Below are positions 1 through 6,429 of a stretch of 6,734 nucleotides of DNA, piece after piece. Under the pieces are notes generated by a model. That model made no database searches and had not been told where the DNA came from. It saw only the letters and a list, made by a program, of their open reading frames with translations. This stretch comes from Deltaproteobacteria bacterium (GTDB lineage Bacteria; Desulfobacterota; Desulfobacteria; Desulfobacterales; JAABPS01), in contig JAFDFT010000129.1 of NCBI GenBank assembly GCA_019309685.1, positions 1 to 6,734 of the forward strand. Direction: 5' to 3'. The position numbers and the translations under genes are program-made. Every line of letters begins with the position of its first letter. Within the stretch, counting starts at the first letter, position 1.

Positions 1-239
1 ATGAACCCTTCTATAAAGCAATACTATTGAGGTCAGGTAATATGAAATGATATTTTATATATCTCCAATGATGACTTTTTAAACACAGTTCAATTAGAAG
101 TTTATAGAACGGGTGAGATAGAGATTAAAACTAATTAAAAATTCATAAATTGATATAAAAGAATAGAAAAATAGTTCAAAAAGCGTTAATAGTAGACTTG
201 ATCCTTAATTGCTTTATCTTGACTTTGAAATAGGAGGTA
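1..239. other. AT-rich leader without a supportable gene
   Basis: This stretch is strongly AT-rich and broken by stops in all the frames I checked. The first bases form only a nine-codon open frame (ATG at 1 to TGA at 28-30). It presumably holds the promoter of the downstream dehydrogenase gene, but no well-spaced -35/-10 pair stands out. A TTGAT half-site occurs at 150-154 inside the 12-mer TTGATATAAAAG, which recurs upstream of the ATPase gene. The only firm signal is the AGGAGG at 232-237 just before the dehydrogenase start. Confidence 0.5.
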
Positions 240-1019
240 ATGGTGCAAAAAATTAACACGCTCTTTAGTCTTGAAAACAAGGTTGCAATTATCACCGGTG
301 CATCATCCGGTCTGGGGGTAACGTTTGCGAATGCCTTAGCTGATGCCGGTGCGAAAGTGATCCTGGCTGCCCGACGGAAAGATCTTCTGGAGAAGCTTGT
401 TGAAAAGCTGCAAGCCATTGATAAGCAAGCGATGGCTGTTGCCTGTGATGTCACACGCGAAGAGGATGTTACCCGGCTAGTTGATACAGCCATAAAAAAC
501 TACGGACAGGTGGATATCTTGGTGAATAACGCCGGTATCGCAAATTCAGTTCCGGCGGAAATCGAAACGGCTGATCAGTTCCGGCAAGTAATGGACGTCA
601 ACGTTACCGGCAGTTTTTTATGCGCCCGGCAATGCGGAGCGGCAATGCTTGAAGCCGGTAAGGGAAGTATTATAAATATCGCCTCCATGATGGGCCTGGT
701 GGGGATCGGCCAGATACCGCAGGCGGCCTATAACACATCCAAGGGAGCAATTGTCAACATGACCCGCGAACTGGCTGCTCAATGGGCCCGGCGGGGTGTC
801 CGTGTCAACGCCTTGGCTCCGGGGTGGTTTCCAAGTGAGATGACCTCTGATTTATTCGAAAATGAACAAGCTGCCCGGTTCATCAGCCGTAAAACTCCCA
901 TGGGGCGGCCTGGTAATCCCTCTGAATTGATCGGGCCGCTTTTATTGCTGGCCTCGGATGCTTCAAGCTTTATGACCGGGCAGACCATTGTAGTGGATGG
1001 CGGGTGGACAATCGTTTGA
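240..1019 (+). CDS. Short-chain dehydrogenase/reductase (classical SDR, FabG-like)
   Basis: This is a 259-residue cytoplasmic NAD(P)-dependent oxidoreductase of the classical SDR family, at the family's usual length and complete. Visible motifs are the cofactor-binding TGASSGLG (residues 19-26), an arginine pair after the second strand (R45, R46, suggesting NADP(H)), D70 at the adenine pocket, NNAG (96-99), and the catalytic set N121, S149, Y164 and K168 (YNTSK). The APGW turn (193-196) and the C-terminal VVDGG are also typical. The substrate cannot be read from the sequence; FabG-like, gluconate/sorbitol and other alcohol dehydrogenases share this pattern. AGGAGG at 232-237 lies only 2 bases from ATG 240 but 5 bases from GTG 243, so initiation at GTG 243 is at least as likely. 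The gene is visibly richer in GC than its neighbours. It sits 151 bases before the next gene, so it is probably its own transcription unit. Confidence 0.93.
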   Translation: MVQKINTLFSLENKVAIITGASSGLGVTFANALADAGAKVILAARRKDLLEKLVEKLQAIDKQAMAVACDVTREEDVTRLVDTAIKNYGQVDILVNNAGIANSVPAEIETADQFRQVMDVNVTGSFLCARQCGAAMLEAGKGSIINIASMMGLVGIGQIPQAAYNTSKGAIVNMTRELAAQWARRGVRVNALAPGWFPSEMTSDLFENEQAARFISRKTPMGRPGNPSELIGPLLLLASDASSFMTGQTIVVDGGWTIV

Positions 1020-1068
1020 TTGCATAACGTGCATTTATGGGGATAGCCGATTTTCGACAGAAAAACAG

Positions 1069-1097
1069 TTGCCTCTATAGTAGTAATAAATGATAAT
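1069..1097 (+). promoter_or_regulatory. Candidate sigma70-like promoter for the cysteine-cluster gene
   Basis: TTGCCT (1069-1074) and GATAAT (1092-1097) are separated by exactly 17 bases, matching the -35 and -10 consensus at 4 of 6 and 5 of 6 positions. Transcription would start near 1104 and leave a leader of roughly 65-70 bases before the ATG at 1171. The surrounding DNA is AT-rich, so a chance match is possible. The pairing was found by eye only. Confidence 0.35.
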
Positions 1098-1170
1098 ATA
1101 TTCCTTAATATATATGTGGGAAAAGCGGTGTTAGCTTTGCAAACAAGGAGTCTATCAAGCTGCTAAGGAT

Positions 1171-1839
1171 ATGAAATCAAGCAATGTTATTTCAGAGTGT
1201 CAACAATGCGGAGTCTGTTGCGAAAAGGGCGGTCCCGCGTTTCATCGGGCGGATAAACCACTTGTTGAAAAAGGTATAATATTATCAAAATACCTTTTTA
1301 CAATTCGAGAAGGCGAGCCGGCCCATGAAAATGTGAAGGGCGGCTTAACCCGCGTACCTTCAGATATCATCAAGATAAAGGGGAAGGGAGATGCATGGCG
1401 GTGCGTATTTCTTGATGAAATGGATAAAAGCTGCCGGATTTATGAAAACAGGCCGGTTGAATGCCGGGCGTTGAAATGCTGGGATACAAAAGATATTGAA
1501 AAGATATATTTAAGAGATCTGCTCTACAGGAAAGATCTGATATCAGGGATGGGAGGTATTTGGGAGCTGGTTGAAGATCATCAACAGCGATGCGATTATG
1601 GCTTGATTGAAACTCTTTCACGTCTTTTTAAAGATAGCAATGATAAAGACGCAGAAGAAAGAATACTTGAGATGATACGGTATGATGCCCACTTACGGGA
1701 ATTGATTGTGAAGAAAGGAAATATGGATAAGGAGACACTTGATTTTTTATTTGGGCGGCCGCTGCTTAAAACAATCACTATGTTCGGTTTAATTGTTCAG
1801 CAGGATGGGGGTCAATGGTGTTTGAGGATAAAGACCTGA
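1171..1839 (+). CDS. YkgJ-type CxxCxxCC cysteine-cluster protein (putative Zn/Fe-chelating domain)
   Basis: This 222-residue protein opens with the family hallmark C-x2-C-x2-C-C at C10, C13, C16 and C17. Further cysteines follow at C78, C88, C98, C103 and C141, the middle ones in the family-typical context CRIYENRPVEC then CW. The family (Pfam 'putative zinc- or iron-chelating domain') is thought to bind a metal or Fe-S cluster, but its biochemical role is largely unknown. The C-terminal part (about 150-222) is helical and contains FLFGRPL (193-199), a tail I associate with delta-proteobacterial members. There is no signal peptide or membrane segment, so it should be cytoplasmic. The ATG is the only start upstream of the cluster: the frame is closed by TAG at 1132-1134 and offers no other standard start codon. 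Its ribosome site is poor (AAGGA ends 1 base before the ATG; a better AAGGAG at 1145-1150 is 20 bases away). It is followed 103 bases later by the ATPase/VWA pair. Confidence 0.85.
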   Translation: MKSSNVISECQQCGVCCEKGGPAFHRADKPLVEKGIILSKYLFTIREGEPAHENVKGGLTRVPSDIIKIKGKGDAWRCVFLDEMDKSCRIYENRPVECRALKCWDTKDIEKIYLRDLLYRKDLISGMGGIWELVEDHQQRCDYGLIETLSRLFKDSNDKDAEERILEMIRYDAHLRELIVKKGNMDKETLDFLFGRPLLKTITMFGLIVQQDGGQWCLRIKT

Positions 1840-1871
1840 CAACCAATAATCATAGGCGTGTAAAAATAAGG

Positions 1872-1910
1872 TGATATCTATTTTCATATATTCAGCGAGA
1901 TGATATCTAT
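1872..1910 (+). repeat. Pair of 10-base direct repeats upstream of the ATPase gene
   Basis: TGATATCTAT occurs at 1872-1881 and again at 1901-1910, both in the 103-base gap between the cysteine-cluster gene and the ATPase gene. Each copy contains the palindrome GATATC. The centre-to-centre distance is 29 bases. Two identical direct copies just upstream of an operon could be operator half-sites for a regulator, but no promoter can be placed with confidence around them and the DNA is AT-rich. Confidence 0.4.
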
Positions 1911-1927
1911 CGTGTACTTGATATAAA

Positions 1928-1936
1928 AGGAAGGGG
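1928..1936 (+). promoter_or_regulatory. Strong ribosome binding site of the ATPase gene
   Basis: The purine-rich AGGAAGGGG ends 6 bases before ATG 1943 and fixes the start of the ATPase. It contrasts with the weak sites of the cysteine-cluster gene before it and the VWA gene after it, which suggests the ATPase is the main translation entry point of the pair. Confidence 0.7.
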
Positions 1937-1942
1937 AAACGC

Positions 1943-2797
1943 ATGGACGTTAAAGAAATAAATATAGAAGAATACAGGATCAATGAAGAGCCCTACTATC
2001 TGCCGGTCAGAGATGAAATAGACATATTTCGAGTGGCTTTTTATTCAAAGATCCCTGTCATTTTAAAAGGACCGACCGGAACGGGAAAGACACGGTTTGT
2101 GGAATATATGGCTTACACTCTGGAAAAGGAAATGGAACTTTCAAGTGAAGGGGAAGAGATCTCTGTTCCGCTTATAACAGTTGCCTGTCACGAAGATTTG
2201 ACCACCACGGATCTTGTGGGCAAGTTTCTATTAAAAGGAGATGAAACTATCTGGGTGGATGGTCCTTTAACTAAAGCAGTAAAAGTAGGCGGCATTTGCT
2301 ATCTGGATGAAATTGTAGAAGCTAGGAAGGATACAACTGTCATTATCCATCCCCTGTCAGATCACCGACGAACACTTCCGATTGATAAAGTTGGGACCAT
2401 TATCGAGGCGCACAACAACTTTTTTTTGGTGATTTCATACAATCCGGGGTATCAGAGTGTTATAAAGGATTTAAAACAAAGCACGCGGCAGCGTTTCATA
2501 TCATTGGATTTTGACTATCCGCCGATTGAGAAAGAAGCTGAAATTATTGCTCATGAAAGTTCGGTTGACAAAAAAAATGCATATGAACTTGCCCGGCTTG
2601 GAGAAAAGATTAGAAATATAAAAGGGCACGCTTTAACAGAAGGTGCGGGAACCCGTGTTTTGATATACGCAGGGATGTTGATCAGCAATGGGATCTCTCC
2701 CAGAAGAGCCTGTGAAGCGGCCATCACAACCCTGCTAACAGATGAGAAGGAGGTTCAGCGGGCAATCGGTGAAATAGTCACAGCGATTTTTCCATAA
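1943..2797 (+). CDS. MoxR-class AAA+ ATPase, CbbQ/NirQ/NorQ group
   Basis: This complete 284-residue AAA+ ATPase has Walker A GPTGTGKT (43-50), Walker B ICYLDEI (118-124, with D122 and E123), sensor-1 N167 in ISYNPGYQS, arginine-finger candidates R182/R184 in STRQRF, and a sensor-2-like arginine R238 in EGAGTRVLIYAG. DLTTTDLVGKFLL, DGPLTKAVKVGG, HPLSDHRR and KDLKQSTRQRF are signatures of CbbQ/NorQ rather than generic MoxR. Residues from about 195 match the CbbQ C-terminal domain region. Relatives form hexameric rings that, with a VWA partner, reactivate inhibited rubisco (CbbQ) or mature nitric oxide reductase (NorQ). The VWA partner gene follows after 15 bases, so the two should be co-transcribed. 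The client is not encoded here, so I give no gene symbol. An 8-T run (2420-2427) and an 8-A run (2570-2577) lie in frame without disrupting it. Confidence 0.94.
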   Translation: MDVKEINIEEYRINEEPYYLPVRDEIDIFRVAFYSKIPVILKGPTGTGKTRFVEYMAYTLEKEMELSSEGEEISVPLITVACHEDLTTTDLVGKFLLKGDETIWVDGPLTKAVKVGGICYLDEIVEARKDTTVIIHPLSDHRRTLPIDKVGTIIEAHNNFFLVISYNPGYQSVIKDLKQSTRQRFISLDFDYPPIEKEAEIIAHESSVDKKNAYELARLGEKIRNIKGHALTEGAGTRVLIYAGMLISNGISPRRACEAAITTLLTDEKEVQRAIGEIVTAIFP

Positions 2798-2812
2798 TCG
2801 ATCGGATTGCTT

Positions 2813-5800
2813 ATGAGCTATTTGGATGACATGTTGGATTCTGATTACAAAAACCCGGAAAATTTAAAGGATAGCAATTCATCTCTTATAAGAGACTGGC
2901 CGAATGGTGTTTCCAGAGATGAAATCTCTTCTATCATTGAAGAATTGCAGGATATCTCTGAGAAATGCGCCATTGCATTCATGGAAACCTCACCATCCAT
3001 ACTGGATTTTTTCTCAAAGGAAAAATTCTACACTTGGGCTTCCTTAGGGAAACGGATTTTGAATCAATCGTCGGAAAGAGCCCCTTTATGCGTTGAATAT
3101 ATTCATTCAAGCTCGAAATTTTTTTCTCTCGAATCATTTGAGAATTTGAACACATGGGTTGAACATAGCCTGCGGATTGTGGAACATTCCATTCCAGCTG
3201 CTGTCCAGTTTTTAGGCTCTACCGAGGACTTTTTAAACAAGGAGAGTTTTTACAGGCTTGGGCCCTGGGCTGACAAAGCGATTCAGATCATTCATTCGGG
3301 CGAAAACAGAGAGCAGGCCGCGATTCATTTTTTGAGATTGAGCACAGATATGATTCCGGTACTGTCTTTCAGAGGGCTTGAAAACTGGAAATCGGCGGGA
3401 CTTAAGATAGCAAAGATATCGTCTGAACTTACATCGGAGTTTTTTTCCGAAATACCATCCGGACTCGATGCCTTATATAAAAACGAAATCGAGGGTATTT
3501 TTCGGCTTTGTACACTTATCGGTGAAGTATCCTCTGAAGATGCAGTTGATTTTTACAAAAGAAGTGCGAAGGTCCTGATCAATCTCAACCCGAATGTCAG
3601 AAGTGAAGTCATCGAGGCGATCCTGCGAATTTCATCCCGCGAGCCGGAAAGAATTATTCATATATTTGAAAAGACCGTATCTGAATTGGACACACTCCCC
3701 TGGCCTGCTCAGGCGGATATCATAAAATACGTACCAGAGATTGGAGAGATCAGCAGGGAGGGGTCGCATGCTTATTTGGATAATGTGGCATCCGTATATC
3801 AAGAAATCCCAGAAACATTTTTTTATAAATGGGTTGAAAAAGGGATTTCAATCCTTCACCAGAACAAAAGCACAGGAATAGACTATTTCTCTTTGAGATC
3901 ATCGGAACCGAGAAACGAACTTTCAAAATGGCAAGAAGCTGTTTCTCTGGAAGACTGCCGCACTATCCTTTCTATTTTTGTTCATGCATTAACAGGGAAA
4001 AAACTTCAGCTTCGTACCATTGAGGAAATAGATACAAAAGAAAATTCTTCAGCAAGGCATTACCCGACAGGCAGTGGTTATGATATTTATTTGCCTTCCT
4101 TTTTCGCAGAAGAGCAGACCCGGGAAGGAAATTATCGGCTTTACAAGTTGGCCGCGGCGCATCAGGCAGGGTACACGGAATTCGGAACCTTTAATTCAGG
4201 ATTTTCATCGATTTTGATGATCCTTGATTCACTTGAATTGAAAGCACTGGCAAGAGATCTTTTTTTCATTCTCGAGGATGGCAGAATAGATCGAATGTTA
4301 AAAGAATCCTACGAAGGCCTCAGGGGTGAAATAGATATGGCGCTTTCCAGTGCCATGAAACGAAGAGCTTCTCCCGCAAACCTTCCGCTTCTGGAATCGC
4401 TTGTCGAAATTTTATTAAGAATGACAACCGGGCATTTTGATGAAAAAAATGTGCTGGCGTCAGTTCTAAAATATGTCCTGATGATGGAAGAGGCTTTGGT
4501 CGGGTTTTACGAAAGGTCAAACAGCGCATGGGACTCTTTGTCCAAAGCGGTTGAGCTTTACGGGTTTCTTAGCAAACTGGCCCAGGGGAGTTCCTATACG
4601 TCATACCTGCCGGTTTCCTTTCACCAGACACCGGAAATCGAAATTTTCCCAGGAGCCGAATTTCAGCGTTCTGTTTCAGATGACATAGAGGAAATGAATG
4701 ATGAGGAGCATGGCGGCGGTATACCGATAGATCCGGAAGATCTCAAGAAAATCCTTGAAAATCTGGATGACCTTTCGCTTTTAAGAAGTATCGAAGGGGA
4801 TCCGAGCTCGCAAGGTCTTTTTGTTACTGATCTGGATGGTTCAGAAATAAAGGGCGAAAAAAGTATTTTGGATAGCGATGATGTCCAAAAGAATGAACTG
4901 CCTTTAAGTCTGAAAGGCCCGAGATCAACCGGGCAAAACGACATCTATTACTACTATGATGAGTGGGACTATCTTCAGGCTGGGTATCGTAGAAGGTGGT
5001 GCCGCCTGTGTGAGAAAGATGTGCCACTTCTTGATCCCCGCCCGTATAACGAAATTTATGAAAGTTACAGCGATCTTATTCAGAGGGTAAGAAAACAATT
5101 TCTGCGGATCCGTCCGAATATTTATGAGGTTGTTCGAAGAGTTGAGTGGGGTGAAGAGATTGACCTTACCGCAATGATCCAGGCGATGGTTGACCGGAAG
5201 GCCGGTATCAGCCCGTGTGATAGAGTTTTTTCGAGAAAAGACAAGCGGATCAGGAAAATATCGACACTCCTTCTTATCGATATGAGTGCTTCGACAGATG
5301 AACTTGTTTCTACTGTTATGAGACAGGGCGGATTGGATCATGAATCATTATACGGTGATAAACCCGGACTGGATAAAGAACCGCGGAAGAATAAAAGAAT
5401 AATCGATATTGAAATGGAGAGTCTGGTAGTAATGATGGAAGCCCTTGACGCGCTTGACGACGAATATGCCGTATTCGGATTTTCCGGGCAGGGAAGGGAT
5501 AATATTGAATTATACACGATAAAGGATTTTTGTGACCCGTATTCAGACCAGATGAAGGCACGTATTGGCGGCATAAAGCCGAAACAAAGTACACGAATGG
5601 GGCCTGTAATTCGCCATGCTTCGCAAAAACTGAAACATCATGATTCAGACCTTCGTCTTTTGATCCTTTTAAGCGATGGCTATCCTCAGGATTTGGATTA
5701 CGGAGAGGACAGGCAGTCGAATGAATACGCTCTCAATGACACGATGATGGCACTGATCGAAGCAGAAAATGAAGGTATTCAGCCATTCTGCATAACAGTG

Positions 5801-5920
5801 GATCAGAGCGGAAACGACTATCTGAGAAAGATGTGCGATCCAGGGAGCTACCTTGTTATTAAAGATATTTATTCACTCCCGGAAATTCTGCCGAAAGTGG
5901 TTGAATCCCTTATTGGTTAG
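2813..5920 (+). CDS. Giant NorD/CbbO-type VWA-domain protein with N-terminal helical repeats
   Basis: This 1035-residue partner of the upstream ATPase has four visible parts, numbered from ATG 2813. Residues about 53-378 form degenerate helical repeats. About 385-600 is the conserved NorD/CbbO core (YPTGSGYDIYLP 417-428, AHQAGYTEFGTF 449-460, LEDGRID 487-493). About 622-690 is an acidic linker. About 710-1035 holds DEWDY, WC and the VWA domain. The MIDAS metal site looks intact: D823-x-S825-x-S827, T927 and D955 (LLSDGYP), followed by the family marker DYGEDR and ITVDQ. In CbbO and NorD this domain couples the AAA+ ring to the client enzyme. The protein is clearly longer than well-known NorD (about 640) and CbbO (about 780) proteins because of the repeats. 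It has no signal peptide or membrane helix. TTG 2807 would add two residues, but GGA at 2804-2806 is better spaced for ATG 2813. The weak site and 15-base gap suggest translational coupling to the ATPase. Confidence 0.92.
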   Translation: MSYLDDMLDSDYKNPENLKDSNSSLIRDWPNGVSRDEISSIIEELQDISEKCAIAFMETSPSILDFFSKEKFYTWASLGKRILNQSSERAPLCVEYIHSSSKFFSLESFENLNTWVEHSLRIVEHSIPAAVQFLGSTEDFLNKESFYRLGPWADKAIQIIHSGENREQAAIHFLRLSTDMIPVLSFRGLENWKSAGLKIAKISSELTSEFFSEIPSGLDALYKNEIEGIFRLCTLIGEVSSEDAVDFYKRSAKVLINLNPNVRSEVIEAILRISSREPERIIHIFEKTVSELDTLPWPAQADIIKYVPEIGEISREGSHAYLDNVASVYQEIPETFFYKWVEKGISILHQNKSTGIDYFSLRSSEPRNELSKWQEAVSLEDCRTILSIFVHALTGKKLQLRTIEEIDTKENSSARHYPTGSGYDIYLPSFFAEEQTREGNYRLYKLAAAHQAGYTEFGTFNSGFSSILMILDSLELKALARDLFFILEDGRIDRMLKESYEGLRGEIDMALSSAMKRRASPANLPLLESLVEILLRMTTGHFDEKNVLASVLKYVLMMEEALVGFYERSNSAWDSLSKAVELYGFLSKLAQGSSYTSYLPVSFHQTPEIEIFPGAEFQRSVSDDIEEMNDEEHGGGIPIDPEDLKKILENLDDLSLLRSIEGDPSSQGLFVTDLDGSEIKGEKSILDSDDVQKNELPLSLKGPRSTGQNDIYYYYDEWDYLQAGYRRRWCRLCEKDVPLLDPRPYNEIYESYSDLIQRVRKQFLRIRPNIYEVVRRVEWGEEIDLTAMIQAMVDRKAGISPCDRVFSRKDKRIRKISTLLLIDMSASTDELVSTVMRQGGLDHESLYGDKPGLDKEPRKNKRIIDIEMESLVVMMEALDALDDEYAVFGFSGQGRDNIELYTIKDFCDPYSDQMKARIGGIKPKQSTRMGPVIRHASQKLKHHDSDLRLLILLSDGYPQDLDYGEDRQSNEYALNDTMMALIEAENEGIQPFCITVDQSGNDYLRKMCDPGSYLVIKDIYSLPEILPKVVESLIG
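2969..3946 (+). repeat. About nine degenerate 37-40-residue helical repeats inside the VWA protein
   Basis: Successive units start near residues 53, 93, 130, 169, 206, 244, 281, 318 and 355 of the VWA protein, a period of 37-40. The loose consensus is A-x-x-F-F/L-x-x-S-x3-L, then S-F-x-x-L-x-x-W-x3-G/A-L-x-I. Tryptophans mark the same place in several units (W75, W115, W152, W192, W340, W373); the middle units have aliphatic residues there. The pattern resembles an alpha-solenoid (HEAT/ARM/TPR-like), probably a protein-binding scaffold. The repeats are seen at protein level; the DNA copies have diverged, although several retain T-rich tracts from FF codons. Confidence 0.65.
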
Positions 5921-5960
5921 TGAGCTTTCAAAATAAGACATTAGCACGCAGGCAACAGTC

Positions 5961-5993
5961 CCCCGGTTTTATGCCAACTCATGGAAACCGGGG
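5961..5993 (+). repeat. Perfect 9-bp inverted repeat before the TrmO-type gene
   Basis: CCCCGGTTT (5961-5969) and AAACCGGGG (5985-5993) are exact reverse complements separated by 15 bases. Inside, ATG (5971-5973) and CAT (5980-5982) can add three pairs around a 6-base loop, with a small internal bulge (T on one side, GG on the other). There is no T run on either strand, so it does not look like a standard intrinsic terminator. It starts 41 bases after the VWA stop and ends 22 bases before ATG 6015. It might be an mRNA-stabilising or processing hairpin, a protein-binding site, or a rho-type/atypical terminator. Confidence 0.55.
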
Positions 5994-6014
5994 TATGGAA
6001 AGGAGTATTAAGTG

Positions 6015-6407
6015 ATGAACGTGGAAATGAAGCCGATAGGCTATGTGTCAACGGCTGCAAAAGAAATCCCAAGAAGCTGGACAATATCTCAAATTAAAGG
6101 ATCGCTCATAATTGACAAAATTTATCTAGAAGGACTGACGGATATAGAGCCAGGTCAGCAGATATACGTATTATTTTATTTTCATAAAAGCAAAAAATTC
6201 ACAAATGATTTTTTAAGAATAAAACCGCCTGTACGTGATCGAAAAATGGGTGTTTTCAGCACACACTCACCTTTCAGACCCAATCCTATAGGACTTTCAG
6301 TACTAGAAGTTATTGGCGTGGGTGGAAATGTGATTCACGTTAAAGGACTGGACATGCTGGATAAGACGCCCATACTGGATATAAAGCCCAAAGAACATCC
6401 CGTCTAA
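6015..6407 (+). CDS. TrmO-type tRNA (t6A37) N6-methyltransferase, single-domain form
   Basis: This 130-residue protein belongs to the TsaA/YaeB (UPF0066) beta-barrel family. TrmO uses S-adenosylmethionine to methylate N6 of threonylcarbamoyladenosine at position 37 of certain tRNAs, making m6t6A. Visible motifs, numbered from ATG 6015, are PIGYVST (7-13), GLTDIEPGQQIYVLFYFHK (40-58), the signature GVFSTHSPFRPNPIGLS (79-95) and GLDMLDKTPILDIKP (111-125). It has only the N-terminal catalytic barrel and lacks the extra C-terminal domain of E. coli TrmO (about 235 residues), as in many short bacterial and archaeal members. The end (KEHPV) is shorter than the usual KPY-x-P-x-x-D tail; neither alternative frame restores that tail, so I see no frameshift. 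AGGAG at 6001-6005 lies 9 bases before ATG 6015 and 6 bases before GTG 6012, which would add one residue. Some family members are uncharacterised, so the exact substrate remains inferred. Confidence 0.87.
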   Translation: MNVEMKPIGYVSTAAKEIPRSWTISQIKGSLIIDKIYLEGLTDIEPGQQIYVLFYFHKSKKFTNDFLRIKPPVRDRKMGVFSTHSPFRPNPIGLSVLEVIGVGGNVIHVKGLDMLDKTPILDIKPKEHPV

Positions 6408-6429
6408 GAGGTATCCGGGTAAACCGAAT

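Noticed and set aside
176..493. Minus-strand open frame of 105 codons overlapping the SDR start
   Set aside because: It is antisense to the strongly supported dehydrogenase, serine/arginine-rich in the low-complexity way of a shadow frame, and has no recognisable domain.
1021..1033. TGCA...TGCA inverted repeat just after the SDR stop, as a terminator
   Set aside because: The stem is only 4 bp, is AT-balanced and is not followed by a T run.
4925..5341. Minus-strand open frame of 138 codons inside the VWA gene
   Set aside because: The sense strand here encodes conserved EWDY/WC and VWA sequence; the antisense product shows no family motif. The other minus-strand frames within 4320-5594 were rejected for the same reason.
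1943..5920. Assigning norQ/norD or cbbQ/cbbO gene symbols
   Set aside because: The family is clear, but neither nitric oxide reductase nor rubisco genes are in the window, so the client-specific symbol is not justified.
5961..5993. The inverted repeat as a rho-independent terminator of the ATPase/VWA operon
   Set aside because: The stem is good but there is no U-rich tail on either strand, so it is listed as an inverted repeat of unknown role instead.
6408..6429. CGG-GTAAA-CCG as a bidirectional terminator between the convergent trmO-like and Crp/Fnr genes
   Set aside because: Only three base pairs form and no T tract follows on either strand.
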